DNA of 64,000 nucleotides, taken from positions 90,552,609 through 90,616,608 of the forward strand of contig JARDYH010000003.1 in assembly GCA_029215795.1 (NCBI GenBank), in the 5' to 3' direction. A model generated the notes under the pieces. The model did no database searches and was not told the DNA's origin. It saw only the letters and a program-made list of their open reading frames with translations. The translations under genes were made by a program, and so were the position numbers. Below, piece by piece: positions 1 through 11,224 of the stretch (position 1 is its first letter; each line of letters starts with the position of its first letter). Origin of the DNA: Anniella stebbinsi (taxonomy: Eukaryota > Chordata > Lepidosauria > Squamata > Anniellidae).

Positions 1-833
1 GCACCCTTTTCCTTTTTTGATTTTGGAAAATCCTTCCCTTGGGTAATCTGATCCCATCAAGGCTCTATCTTATGCATGGTTAGATGAGAGGAAAAAATCT
101 GGGAATTGTAGGACTTTTTCCCATCTAAACATGCATAGAATTGTGCTCTAAGAGAACCCAACAACTAGAACTTAGTGTTTAGTATGACTGCAGTTTCAAG
201 GCCAACCCTGAGGACAATCGAGGCTCTTCCAGCCCTTTCCTAGTTAGCTATACCCCCCTTCTTCCCCTTCTCCTCAATGTTCCTCTTCCTTCTCCATATT
301 TATTATTTCACATTCAGTTTAGTTAAGGCTCCACAGGAAATGCATAGCTTTGTCACAGAAAAGACTGATACAACGACTTCAGCGGGCTCCACTTGACCCA
401 GGCCCCCACCACAGAAGCAACCCGGCATCTTGCTGCCAAGGACAAATTATCCACAGCATCCCGCAGAAGAACCGCTTTTCCTCCACTCTAGGCAAAGTCA
501 TGTCTGCATTCCTCTTTCTCTGCTCTAGCTCCATGCTTTCCCCCATTCTCTCTCCTTCTCCCTCTGTCTCAGGGAGATAGTCACATGGCCAACAGCACAG
601 TTTATCTTCTGACTTCTCACTCTAACACAAGCAAGGATTGCACAATTGCCCTCCTCTCTCCATATTTGACATTAGTCTCCTTCCTAGCCTATTTCATTTT
701 CAATTTAACCACAGAAGTGCCAGTCCAAGGTGAATGCTGCTTGTGAAGTCAATCTTATGTTTCTGAAACAATCCTGAATATTAATCAAATGACTGTTGTT
801 GGGTTATTCTTGATTCTAATAAACCAGTCCATT
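1..833. other. No gene recognised
   Basis: No convincing exon or complete repeat is seen apart from the small inverted repeat at 71-137. The sequence is moderately AT-rich and reads as unique or very old repeat DNA. The 76-residue open frame at 350-580 shows no family features. Confidence 0.5.
71..137. repeat. Short inverted repeat (MITE-like)
   Basis: The arms tatgcatggttagatg (71-86) and catctaaacatgcata (122-137) are inverted copies with one mismatch. A related half-unit is visible near 6465-6520 and, in the other orientation, near 62395-62450 (tagged by 'gtctaaacatg..tagga' and 'ggagttgtaggact'). This suggests a dispersed foldback family. No target duplication was identified. Confidence 0.35.
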
Positions 834-841
834 GTCTAGGT

Positions 842-974
842 CTTGGGTAGGCAATCTGGTGGCATTTAGATGCTTTGGACTACAGCTCCCATAAGCCCAA
901 ATGATCATGGCCAATGATTGGGGATTCTGGGAGTTGTCCAAAGCATCTGGAGAGCACCAGGTTGCCTTCTGCTG
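842..974. mobile_element. hAT-like MER-type short element
   Basis: The interior carries the 'ggactacagctcccat ... tctgggagttgtcc' inverted pair typical of a common amniote non-autonomous hAT family. The ends ggtaggcaatctggtg and, on the other strand, agaaggcaacctggtg are inverted relatives. The flanks gtctaggt (834-841) and gtctaagc (975-982) match at 6 of 8 bases, consistent with a decayed 8-bp target duplication. A truncated relative of the interior occurs near 42415-42440. Confidence 0.5.
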
Positions 975-982
975 GTCTAAGC

Positions 983-1072
983 TTAACATCTCTATGGTGC
1001 TTTATTAAAAACCTAAGAGACACATGGCAATGAGGACAGAAGGAAACAGAGTGCTTTATGTTTTTAAATGTC

Positions 1073-1107
<35 letters not shown>

Positions 1108-1786
1108 TACCATTGAAGTTAAATTAACAAGGTTATTTTTATGACTGTTCCTGACCACGCCTTTCAAATGAACCATATATTGATATTTTATTCAGTGAAA
1201 GGCCAAGGTCTTTCATTCTGCTTTTGTTATATCTGTAAATGGGAATCTGTGGAGGTCTGATTAAATAAACCTTAGAAGGCTCATACATCTCTAGGCCTGT
1301 CATCTGCCTCCCCTCTGAGCTCCTTCTTTTTCTGTTCTATCAAAAAAAAATACTTTTGACTGAAGAGCCTCTTGCAACGTCATCTTATAAAACAGTTACT
1401 GGATTATAGGTGAATAATGGGGCTTTGTCACGCAGTGTTTCGGAAATGACGCGCCTTTCGTGACACGCTGCCATACAAGAGGCTGTAAGCTGACATGATC
1501 ATTTTAGACTGGAGCCCTTAAAGAAAGAACTCCAACCTCATGATTCTAACCAACCTTAGTGGGAAGAAACTGTAGGGTTCATGAGCTGGGAGTGCGAAGG
1601 GGAAATAACCTTTTCTTTCTGAGAAGTATGAAACAACTGGAATGAAATGGCTGCTTTGTGCAGAAAGACAGCAGCTGAATTCTAGTTACGTCCATGCAGA
1701 ATTTTTGTCCGTGAAAATGTAGGGGAGGATTGGGAAAGGTTCAGGATGTGAACAGTTTCTTTCTTTCTCCCTCGCAGTAAACACAC
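983..1786. other. No gene recognised; contains (TA)n
   Basis: A (TA)n run lies at about 1077-1104. The rest has no recognisable coding or repeat signature. Confidence 0.45.
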
Positions 1787-1815
1787 GCATGCACGCACAC
1801 ACACACACACACACG
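1787..1815. repeat. (CA)n microsatellite
   Basis: An interrupted CA tract (acgcatgcacgcacacaca...) grades into a short gtatatac stretch. Confidence 0.85.
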
Positions 1816-2792
1816 TATATACATAGCTTTCCTTTTCATGCATAATTCACTTTGTGTTCACAGTTCCCTTCCCTGATTTGCTTCCTTGGCATCACTTTTT
1901 TATTTTTTAAAAAAAAGAGAAGCTATTTCCTGAGGTGATTCTGAACCAGTCAGGGATCACAGAGACAGTGTAATGATGTCACATCATCGTGTAGCCAACC
2001 AGATTTGACATTGGGCTTATCTAATGATGCTTTTAACGCACCACTTTCCCGAGGTTTCTGCTTCTGGATTCTTTGTGGGATTGAGTTTGGCTCCTTTGCT
2101 TTTTTCTGGGTTTTTTTCCCCTGGGGTTTTCTTTTCTCTGGGATTCTGTGTATTTCATTACACAACCACTAGGTAGCACTGTGGTATGGCAAAATTGCAC
2201 AAATACACTCAAGTTTCCTGCTGCCAAAATACCAGAGTTTCCTCGTTAGGAAAAAAAAAACGTTGTAATGGTTGCAAAGCATGGGAGAGACCCTGGAGGA
2301 AAATGACATGATGTAAAGCACCCACAAACCTCTGTGAGTGAGGAATCATGAGCGCACAATAAATGGCTCGTGTAGAAAGTAAATCAGAATGATGGCAGGA
2401 AGCAGTGTCCTCGCTCTGAACAGGCTTCCTGACAATGCAAATATCAGATTTGGCTGCATGATGACATTCCAAAGCTACATGACAATACCACAAAGCCAAA
2501 TCACAATGAGGGAAGGCTTACTGCCTTCACTTTGAATGGGTGAACATCATTATCCTTTTTTCATCTTCTCCAAAGAATCACCAAAACAAGGACCAGGTTT
2601 TCGCAAAATGTGCCTCTAGTTTTGACTCAGCCCTAATTCTGATTATACTGTGCAAGCCCAGTAGGAGTGCATTCATGGCTCATTTGCTACAGAATCCCAA
2701 ACACGGCACTATAAAGGATTATCCTTTAGCCACATCCAGCTCAACATAGCTGCTGATTGAAAGGTGTAAAAGATTGCTTGGAATACAATGTG
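1816..2792. other. No gene recognised
   Basis: Open frames on both strands here (for example 1950-2165 and 2209-2499, minus) lack any family signature. The segment contains a CTCF-like motif at 2166-2179, reported separately. Confidence 0.45.
2166..2179 (+). promoter_or_regulatory. CTCF-like motif in a dispersed repeat
   Basis: CCACTAGGTAGCAC matches the vertebrate CTCF core CCASYAGRKGGCRS at 13 of 14 positions. Its right flank (actgtggta..aaa..gcacaaatac) resembles the flank of the site at 48488-48501 read on the minus strand, so both seem to sit in one old repeat family. Binding is not demonstrated. Confidence 0.3.
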
Positions 2793-2945
2793 CTTTCTTC
2801 TTCTTCTTCTTCTTCTTCTTCTTCTTCTTCTTCTTCTTCTTCCTCCTCCTCCTCCTCCTCTTCCTCTTCCTCTTCCTCTTCTTCCTCCTCCTCCTCCTCC
2901 TCCTCCTCCTCCTCTTCTTCTTCTTCTTCTTCTTCTTCTTCTTTT
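2793..2945. repeat. (CTT)n/(CTC)n/(TTCCTC)n pyrimidine microsatellite
   Basis: About 150 bp of pure pyrimidine on the plus strand runs in the order CTT units, CTC units, CTTCCT units, CTC units, CTT units. The order is close to a mirror repeat, a form that can adopt a triplex (H-DNA). The Ser-, Leu-, Phe- or Lys/Arg-rich frames across it are artefacts of the repeat. Confidence 0.95.
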
Positions 2946-3427
2946 TGCAGCTAGTAAGCAATCTACAAACTTTTAGCATTTCCACCTTGGCCACTCAACG
3001 AGTTATGAAGATGGGATTTGATGCCAGGCAGTGGCTGGTATGTAAGTTAAACATAGAGGAAAATATAAAAGATATTCATGACAGAGCAATGAACAGCACT
3101 TGACCAGAAGTAATAACAACAGTTGCTGCATATGATTCTGAACGAGAGAAGGTTCCAATGATATGACAGCCTGATGTTACCAGTACATCAGGAATTTGGC
3201 AGGAATAAAGGGTTTTGCCTTGCCTGATGTGTCATGTTGCCTAGTCGCATTACCTTGTGCTATATTGATCACAGAATGTATATCAAACAACAGAATGTTG
3301 CCAATGGTGCAGCAAAGAGGCACTTGTCACCATGAATATGGTCTTCTGTTGAGGCAGGTTAATTACCCATCTTGTCCAGTTCTGCTATATTCAACTGGTT
3401 ACATGGATAAGGTGTTGTGGGTCTCAA
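2946..3427. other. No gene recognised
   Basis: The 132-residue open frame starting at 3196 runs into the SINE at 3428 and shows no domain. Probably old unique DNA. Confidence 0.45.
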
Positions 3428-3600
3428 ATAGACACTGTGGAATAGTGGTTACAGTTAGACTAGAACTGGGAAGCCCCAGGTTCAAATCCCTCAGCCATGT
3501 GACTTTTGGGCCATCACTATCTCTCATTCTAACCAACTCACAGGATTGTTGGGAGAATAAATGGGGGTGGGGAGAACCAGCTATGCCATTTTGAACCTAC
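3428..3600 (+). mobile_element. tRNA-headed SINE (MIR-like)
   Basis: The head carries an A-box-like 'gtggaatagtggttacag' and a B-box 'ggttcaaatccc' at 3479-3490. It is followed by 'gccatgtgacttttgggcc' and the 'aaccaactcacaggattgtt' core that corresponds to the MIR-type body (acctacctcacagggttgtt). The element runs into an (ATCT)n(ATCC)n tract as its tail. Minus-strand relatives lie at 29785, 38835 and 45345. Confidence 0.7.
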
Positions 3601-3612
3601 TAGAAGAAAGGA

Positions 3613-3668
3613 TCTATCTATCTATCTATCTATCTATCCATCCATCCATCCATCCATCCATCCATCCA
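3613..3668. repeat. (ATCT)n(ATCC)n microsatellite
   Basis: Tetranucleotide tract changing from ATCT to ATCC units, attached to the 3' end of the preceding SINE. Confidence 0.9.
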
Positions 3669-3992
3669 ATTAATAATGATAATCATAACAATAATGGTTA
3701 TACGAAGGCACATCTTACTATCTTGCCTGAAAGGAATCCTCTGGCCCAAGAAATCAGCTTCCTGAGACCATTTTGATTTCCGTCACTCTAAGGGGCCTTT
3801 TGGAAAAATGTGCTCCTTTAAAAATGAAAATTTCCAAGATTTCTGCTGTCTACATAATACAGGCAAGAATTGTACAGTTCAAGTAAAATAGCAGTCAACG
3901 TACCAGTTTTATCATCAGTGGGAAATAGCCCTCTTCCAAACAAGGGACAGCCGAATGGCATACAAGCTTAGGCTGTGTGATACAATGTCTGG
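3669..3992. other. No feature recognised
   Basis: A short stretch between the microsatellite and the next inverted-repeat element. Nothing coding is seen. Confidence 0.4.
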
Positions 3993-4260
3993 GTTCAGAC
4001 GATCAGTGGGGGAAACAATGCAGCATCAGCCGTTTCCCCCACACCGGCGTGTGCCAGTTATGCAACCACAATTTCCCTAATCCCCCGGGCTGCATCGCAG
4101 ATTGCTGTGTTATCTAAATCCAACATATAGTCTATTTTCACCCACCCTACAATCCATGGTTTGCAGTAGGGGGTGTAATTAGGGTCATTCTAGTCGAGTG
4201 ACCAGTACATGTGGGGGAAACAATCAACACTGTGTTGTTTCCCCTGGTGATCTTCTGAAC
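3993..4260. mobile_element. Inverted-repeat DNA element (MITE)
   Basis: The left end gttcagacgatca..ggggaaacaa and the right end ttgtttcccc..tgatcttctgaac are inverted copies over about 26 bp with a few mismatches. The interior is non-coding. I could not define the target duplication. The 'cattcggacgacaca' ends near 11225 may belong to a related lineage. Confidence 0.5.
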
Positions 4261-4283
4261 AACCCCAAAGACTGCTTCTTTCA

Positions 4284-4905
4284 CAGCTGCTTTAAGAACA
4301 TAAGAAGAGCTATTCTGGATCAGACCATGGGTCCATTTAGTCCAGCACTCTGTTCACACAGTGGCCAACCAACTGTCAGCCAGGAATCCGCAAGCAGGAC
4401 ATGAGTGCAACAACACCCTCCCACCCATGTTCCCCAGCAACTGGTGTATATAGGCTTACTGCCTCTGATACTGGAGGTAGTACATAGCCATCAGGACTAG
4501 TAGCCATTGATAGCCTTTTCCAGGAATTTATCCAACCCCCCCTTTTAAAGCCATGCAAATTGGTGGCCATCACCCCATGTTGGCAGTCAAATCCGTAGTT
4601 TAACTTCCATTTGAAGGGAAAGGAGCTGTGGAGCTTTGATCCAAAATGTTCTTCCGATCTGGATTGGGCCTTCATGCCAGTTTCCCACAAAAATCCACCC
4701 TGATCTCCCCCAACTTCTATCTTCCCCTGAAGAGGGTCAACTAGGGTTCTCTGACCCATGTTGGAAATCCCAGGCATGTAAAAGGCAGCCCTATACAGAC
4801 TGGCGCCAATATGCCAACGTGCGGCCAATGAGTATGTCTCCTTTGAGGTGGGTGAACCTAGCCCTGTGGGTCTAGGCTGAATAAGGCTTGAGAATCTGCA
4901 CAGTT
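4284..4905 (-). mobile_element. CR1 LINE 3' fragment
   Basis: Read on the minus strand, it ends in 'gctcttcttatgttctta' after a stretch translating as MATNLHGFKRGGW, the usual squamate CR1 ORF2 C-terminus. The same family occurs at 25830-26330 and 39000-39325, both plus. The upstream part (4600-4900) belongs to the same open frame (4376-4909, minus), but I cannot assign residues 1-110 to a domain. 5'-truncated and inactive. Confidence 0.65.
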
Positions 4906-5552
4906 CCATGAGTGGTCATTATTATATGGGACTTGTCCCATTTAATAGATGGAAAGTTGGTACACTGGAAAGAAGTATCATTAACACTTAAGCAAGTTTG
5001 GTTTTACAGTCATTTTGACACCTACTGAAGCATTTTATTTTCTCCAAGATCACAACACATTAGACGTACAAAGACAGACTTGGCGGTACAAGACTTACTT
5101 AAGGAACTAAAATGCGGTCTGCGTATGCTGAGAAGGCCGCTGCTCACACAAATCAGGCCCGAGACAGTGCATAATCCATGAGAAAAGCAGCCTTTGCAGC
5201 AGAAATATATGGTCATGCCAGGGGTAATTAAATTTCACATTTCGCACAGTCTATACATTTCTAATGGCGTTAATTTAAAGCAGATCAATAGGTGAAGAAG
5301 ATGCTTGCTTATAGTACTTTAGGAGCTGCTCTTTAAAGTATGACTAATGTCCCTTCTCTCCAGACACTCCCTCTTAGGTCAGGCACAAAAGAGCTTGGCT
5401 CAGCACTTCTCTCCCCCACTTTGAATGTTAAAAATCTAGAAAATGAAACTTTAAACGATGCTGAAGGACAAAGGAAAGATGCTGTTTTCTTCCTGCTCTG
5501 TGACTCAAGGCTACATTCATTCTCATCCCAAAATGTGTTCAAAGAGGCATGA
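4906..5552. other. No gene recognised
   Basis: Several 60-100-residue frames on both strands without any signature. No repeat ends are seen. Confidence 0.45.
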
Positions 5553-5560
5553 TTATAGGG

Positions 5561-5922
5561 CAGGCAGGGGAACCTCTTACAGCCCAAGGGCTGGATTTAA
5601 TTTCGGACAAGCTCTCACAGCCCGCATTCCAGCGGTAGGCAAGGCCGAAGACAAACAGGGCAGAGCCAAAGACAAAGGGGTGGAACCAAAGATACAAAAA
5701 AAAATCAGCATATTAAATTGTAGCTTAAAGGTCTTTGTGCCAATCCTCATGAGAGGTATTTCAACTGTTTAGAATGGGGGAAAGAACCTCACAAGTCGGG
5801 AAACCACATTTGATTGGTGGGTGGGGAAAAGTGGGTGGGCCATCTGAGGAACTCTGGAGGGCTGCATTGGGATCTCAGGATGTCTGGATTTGGCCCCCCA
5901 GGCCTGAGGTTACACACCCCTG
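5561..5922. mobile_element. hAT-like element (Charlie-type ends)
   Basis: The left end caggcaggggaacctc and the right end ggttacacacccctg are the inverted 'cagggg..aacct' termini usual for Charlie-type hAT MITEs. The flanks ttataggg (5553-5560) and ctataggc (5923-5930) agree at 6 of 8 bases. The interior has no transposase. Confidence 0.55.
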
Positions 5923-5930
5923 CTATAGGC

Positions 5931-7518
5931 AAATGCCCCTTGAGGAATAATATAGTATGGGTTAGATGGGCACTGAGGTAGGCAAATTCCAGATGAATAC
6001 CATTCAACTCAAATCTGATATCTCATCAACTTTGCCCACTATGTGGCCGGTGAGTTTCTTCATCAGTGCAGGACTCCTTCCACCAGGGCATCTAATGCTG
6101 ATGAGGAACAAATTACAGCCACAACAGAGCTCAACTAATCTGCTCCTGGCTGGAGGTATTAGTTTCTAGCCTCCTCAAGGCTGTAGGAGACAGTCAGCAG
6201 CAGCCCCTGGAAACAGCAAGCAAGACCTGGAATATCATCAGCCCTGCCCAGGAAGGACTTACTGCTGTTTGAGGCTCAGCTACTTACGGTGGGGCGGGGT
6301 ATTTGGAAGGCACCGCTGACCCCAGATTGTTAGTACTGGCTAAACCATGTGTTTTATTGCTGGTATTTTTTTTTATATGAATTTTTACTGGTTTGTTGTT
6401 GCATAGGTTTTTACTATATGAGATTTTATCGTTGTAAGCCAGTTGTAACCTGCTGGCTGGGGAATGCTGGGAGTTATAGGACTGTCTTCTGTCTAAACAT
6501 GAATAGGATTACACCCTAAATATTAGACACATACTTGAAGCCTTCAATTCCCTCTCCACTCAAGGACTCTGGCCCTACAAAAGTCTGTGTATGGAAGAGC
6601 CTATCTCTCAAAACAATAGTATAGGTAAAATCAGAAGTAGCAAGTCTCTCAAAGTAATTTTTAGCCACCTGTTATTCTCAGTGATGGAAAACAGCCAACA
6701 GTGCTGTTAACATTGTGGAATATTTCATGCTTAAGTTGCTTTGGGAAAACGAAAAACAACCCAGCCCTTTTAATTACAAAAAATCCCCATAAACCCTGCG
6801 CCAGTCAAGAACGTGGTTTAAAACAAAATGTGGGATGGTGGAATGACGCTATTATTGCACTGAATCATTTTTATGAAGATATGATAAAGCCATAAAACAG
6901 AGAACAAACAAGGAGGCAGTTAACAAAGCAAAACAGCTCTTTATGTACTTAGCACGACAGTTTTATGAGTACAATATGCCAAGATTGCCGTTGCAATAAG
7001 AAAGCTAATAAATGTAAGTTATACTAAGGCAAAAATGCACCACAGTCCATAGTTCTCTGTGTCATGCTATTAGCAGGTACATTTTATGAATCTCTCCATG
7101 TCTCTGCTGGAAGACCATCTAGCATGTAGAAAGGCAGTAGTCTGGAGGCATTTCACTTCAAATCATAAAAAGCTAGGTGGCCCTTATCCTGAAGAAGAGA
7201 AAGTTTTGCATATAGAAACACATTCTGAAAGACAATAATTATGCTATTTTGAAACGCAGTAGACATAAAGCCCACTGCTTGCCAGGGCTAATAATTGCCG
7301 CAAGAGAACTGTGAGTTGTTGCTGTAATGGAGAGCCACCAAGCCCATCAGCACAAGCTTCTCAGGTTCTATTTTGAACTTCAGATTCCATCTTTGGGCTG
7401 AATATGCAGTTGCCTGCCTATGACTTATCCACCCCAACTGGCTTTCATTACTCAGAACTATCCTCTGCTCTATTGTTATCCATCCTGGGACAATAAGATC
7501 AAAGCCTTCTCAAGACAT
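5931..7518. other. No gene recognised; weak LINE 3' resemblance
   Basis: Around 6340-6470 the T-rich sequence ending 'gttgtaagccagttgtaacc' resembles a decayed LINE 3' end. The rest is AT-rich with no exon, RNA gene or complete repeat that I can recognise. Confidence 0.4.
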
Positions 7519-7521
7519 AGT

Positions 7522-8109
7522 GAGCCGATCTACACTCTAGCTCTGTAACATTTTATAAGGGTTATGAAAACTCCTTGGGCCACATGACGCACTCCCTTGA
7601 ATGTTGTATACCCAAGGTTTTTTAAAACTCACTTCAGCTTTATACAATGGTTTTTACTTTTAATAAATCGTTTTAAGTAAAATAATGTGTCCTTCCTTAC
7701 CGTTTGTGATTCGTGGGGGCAGTGCTTCGTTTAACGATGCCCAAATGCTTAGCCGTTGATTGGTGGGGAAGAAAGAGGGGCTAAGGAGGAAGTGGGCGAG
7801 TGAACTACAACACCTACAATGCTTAGCCCTATACTTATTGAAAGATAGGGAATGAAAGGGGAACTAAGGAGGAAGTGGGCGAGTGAACTACAGCACCCAT
7901 AATGCCTTGCCCTAAACTCATTGTAAAAATGAAACAGAACGAGACGGAGAGAAGGGTGTGAGACCGCACACACCACTTTGAAGACTGAAGAATTTTTCTC
8001 CTGTAACATGAGTACTCCTTAATGTGGCCTAAGACGTTTTGGAACGCACCTATTTTGAATGTTTTAAAATACTGTTTAAAATGTTCCAAGGTACTGTGTA
8101 GATAGGCTC
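7522..8109. mobile_element. 588-bp non-autonomous DNA element, 3-bp target duplication
   Basis: The left end GAGCCGATCTACAC (7522-7535) and the inverted right end GAGCCTATCTACAC (8109-8096 on the other strand) differ by one base. AGT lies on both sides (7519-7521 and 8110-8112). The same terminal sequence bounds the 119-bp hairpin at 18507-18625, and the GATCTACAC core bounds the element at 35398-35539; all three have 3-bp duplications. PIF/Harbinger is one superfamily with 3-bp duplications, but it prefers TWA, so the assignment is open. Confidence 0.65.
7781..7940. repeat. Two-copy tandem repeat (83-bp unit)
   Basis: 'ctaaggaggaagtgggcgag' occurs at 7781 and again at 7864, and similarity continues through 'tgaactacarcacc'. 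The duplication lies inside the DNA element at 7522-8109. Confidence 0.75.
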
Positions 8110-8112
8110 AGT

Positions 8113-8911
8113 GTCAAGTTAGGCACCTTCCTGAACATCCTTATCTATCCCTTTAAGACTGAAGGCCTTCTTGAACTGCTCCATGGATGTATCTGATGAT
8201 CACAAAGAGCTCACATATAGTATTGTCAACAGGGCTTTGTTCTCGGTATGCAATTATCAGCAACTATATCTAATACTACAATGCCTAAACATTCAGGAAT
8301 CCTACCTAGTCAAAAAGCTGATACTGAGCTGAAACCATTTCACAGAAATCTGCCTGAGCTACCAGGAATTTTGATCTCCCAAGACCACCTTCCTCATTTT
8401 TGTGGGTTGTGCTCAGACATCAATACCTTGTTCAACTGTAACACTAAACTACGGTGAACAATCTCAGGCTCATGCTCTCCCCTGTCTTCACCCCACATGG
8501 CTCTGAGAAAGAGATTGGAAACCTCTGCTTTTGCTCCTGTTTAAAGTTTTCTCTACAGAAGGGATTTCTTGCATGTTTGTGATTGTTCACTCATGGAAGT
8601 TTGCAGGTCCTTTACACAATATCGTCAACTTCCAGGATGTCTCATGCACTTCCCCCCACATAGGAAAGGCTCAGTTGGGGTATCCTGGGAATGATCCCCC
8701 ACACGGCGCCAAATTGACGCTCTCTGAGCAATACAGAGCCTCTGCACCACACAGAGGCAGGGGCGGTCCCAATCGCCAGCATCACTTGAAAAGGATGGTC
8801 GTGCCCCAAGCAAATCATAAAACCCAAAATGAACTACATGGCAGCACTGGTCTACTGTATGGAGACTGTGGCTGAATTTGGACAACACGATCGTCAATGG
8901 TGGGGTAACGA
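8113..8911. other. No gene recognised; possible left end of a DNA element near 8873
   Basis: Near 8873 'ggctgaatttggacaacacgat' is an inverted relative of 'attgtgtcgtccgaattcagcc' at 11294-11315. The following L2 may therefore have inserted into a small DNA element. The frames at 8531-8875 and 8625-9047 look like chance openings. Confidence 0.4.
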
Positions 8912-11128
8912 TTAACACGATTGCTCCTGAGCGCCTTCCCCTGTGTAGAGCTTGTACAGCTCTGTGGTATACCCCGGAGCTGAGAGTGATGAAACAAAAC
9001 AGGAGACGGTTTGAGGGCAGATGGAGGCGAACTCCTGATGAATGCAATCAAACACTGGTAAGTGCCTATGGTAAGCTGTATTCAGGGGCAGTGAGGGCAG
9101 CAAAAAAACCAATACTTTGCTGCCACTATTCAATCATTAACCTGCCACCCAGCGGAGCTTTTCAGAGTTGTCCGGGGGCTTTTACATGCTGGCCCCAAGG
9201 ACATGGTACAACCATCTGAGGTCCGCTGTAATATATTTGCTAGGAACTTCCAGAATAAAATCTTTGGCATCCGTCAGGACTTAGACTCCAGTGTTATAGC
9301 AGGTGAATGTAGTGAGGTATCCAGAGCACAGGCTTGTCCTGTTTCCTTGGATGAGTTTCAGTTGGTGCAGCTTGAGGACGTCGACAAGGTGCTTGGACAG
9401 GTTCGTGCAACCACTTCCATATTGGATCCTTGCCCCTCTTGGCTAATAAAAGCTAGCAGGGATGGAACAACTGGTTGGGCCAGGGAAGTGATTAATGCCT
9501 CTTTGCAAGAGGGAGTGGTCCCAGGCCTCCTGAAAGAGGCGGCAGTGAGACCATTCCTAAAGAAATCTTCCTTGGACCCTGAAAATCTGAATAACTACAG
9601 GCCAGTAGCAAATGTTCCATTCCTGGGCAAGGTCCTGGAGCGGGTGGTTGCGAGCCAGCTCCAGACACTCTTGGATGAGACTGATTATCTGGATCCATTT
9701 CAGTCGGGTTTCAGGCCTGGTTTTGGTACAGAAACAGCCTTGGTCGCCCTGTATGATGACCTATGTCGGGAGAAAGACAGGGGGAGTGTGACTCTGTTGA
9801 TTCGCCTTGATCTCTCAGCGGCTTTCGATACCATCGACCATGGTATCCTTCTGGGATGACTGACTGAGTTGGGAGTGTGAGGCACTGCATTGCAATGGTT
9901 CTGCTCCTACCTGGGGGGTCAGCTCCAGAAGGTGGTGCTTGGGGAACATTGCTCGGCCCCGTGGATTCTCCGGTATGGGGTTCCGCAGGGGTCAGTCTTG
10001 TCCCCCATGCTGTTCAACATCTACATGAAACCGTTGAGTGCAGTCATCCAGAGTTTTGGAGTGCGTTGTCATCAGTGTGCTGATGACACTCAGCTCTATT
10101 TCTCCTTTTCATCTTCATCAGGTGAGGCTGTGGATGTGCTGAACCAGTGCCTGGCTGCGACAATGGACTGGATGAGGGCTAATAAACTGAAACTCAATCC
10201 AGACAAGACTGAGATGCTGTTAGTGGGTGGTTCTGCTGACCAGATGGAGGGTCTTCAACCTGTTCTGGATGGGGTTGCACTCCCCTTGAAGGAATGGGTT
10301 CGTAGCTTGGGGGTTCTCCTAGAACCATCTCTGTCTCTTGAGGCTCAAGTGGCCTCAGTGGCACGGAGTGCCTTCTACCAACTTCGGTTGGTGGCCCAGC
10401 TATGTCCCTATCTGGACAGGGATAACCTGGCTTCAGTTGTCCATGCTCTGGTAACTTCCAAGTTAGATTACTGCAATGCACTCTACGTGGGGCTGCCTTT
10501 GAAGGTGGTTCGGAAGCTGCAGCTTGTGCAAAATGCAGCGGCCAGATTGATAACTGGGACCAAAAGGTTCGAACATATAAGACCTACTCTGGCCCGCTTG
10601 CATTGGCTGCCTGTATGTTTCAGAGCCCGATTCAAGGTGCTGGTTTTAACCTATAAAGCCTTACACGGCTTGGGACCACAATGCCTGATGGAACGCCTTT
10701 CCCGACATGAATCTACCCGAACACTACGTTCAACATCTAAGGCCCTCCTCCGAGTGCCTACTCCGAGGGAAGCTCGGAGGTTGGCAACAAGGGAGAGGGC
10801 CTTCTCTGTGGTGGCCCCCCAATTGTGGAATGATCTCCTTGATGAGGCCCGCCTAGCGCCAACATTGCTATCTTTTCGGCGCCAGGTCAAGACTTTCCTC
10901 TTCTCTCAGGCATTTGGCAATATCTGAGGAGCTTGAGTTTGTTTTTGTTTTTAGGCTTACAGCTTTTTAAAGTTATTATAGTGGTTTTAAATGTATGTTT
11001 ATATTGCATGCTTTTGCTGTTTTAACTTTTGTATATTGTTTTAAATTGTTTTAATCCTATGTAAACCGCCCAAAGAGCTTCGGCTATGGGGCGGTATACA
11101 AATGCAATAAATAAATAAATAAATAAAT
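8912..11128 (+). mobile_element. L2-type LINE, 5'-truncated
   Basis: This is the longest LINE copy in the window. It runs from the ORF2 endonuclease/RT linker (APERLPL...WYTPELRVMKQNRRRFEGRW) through the RT and C-terminal region to a 3' UTR with 'gtaaaccgcccaaagagctt' and an (AATA)n tail, the usual end of squamate L2 elements. No endonuclease domain is present, so the copy is 5'-truncated. No target duplication is obvious. Other copies with the same 3' end lie at 21822-22312 (minus) and 59432-61430 (plus, interrupted). Confidence 0.9.
9203..10927 (+). pseudogene. L2 LINE ORF2 remnant (reverse transcriptase)
   Basis: ORF2 of a non-LTR retrotransposon, which normally encodes a reverse transcriptase acting on the element's own RNA. 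Visible parts are the RT-0/1 region (LNNYRPVANVPFLGKVLERV), motif A (RLDLSAAFDTIDH), motif B (YGVPQGSVLSPMLFNIYMKP), motif C as CADDTQLY where most relatives have YADD, and the C-terminal block (NAAARLITGTKRFEHIRPTL ... LWNDLLDEARLAP). Reading frame 2 holds from 9203 to 10927 with stop codons near 9857-9880 only. A frameshift separates it from the upstream linker frame (8878-9219). Otherwise the frame is well preserved, which suggests a fairly young but inactive copy. Confidence 0.9.
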
Positions 11129-11224
11129 ACACGTTACAGTTGTTCATCTAGGGGGTACTCCCCACACAACATGGTAATAAATAAACAACTGTGGTGTGGA
11201 TTAGGATCAGCGCTGAGTTGACTA

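Noticed and set aside
2719..3103. Poly-Ser, poly-Leu/Phe and Lys/Arg-rich open frames across 2719-3103
   Set aside because: They are six-frame readings of the pyrimidine microsatellite.
3428..3600. tRNA-like A and B boxes (also at 19250, 29015, 38835 and 45345)
   Set aside because: They are SINE heads; no cloverleaf or anticodon arm is complete.
6054..6066. CTGATGA...GAAAC on the minus strand, hammerhead-like
   Set aside because: The two boxes abut with no room for stem II, so no hammerhead can form.
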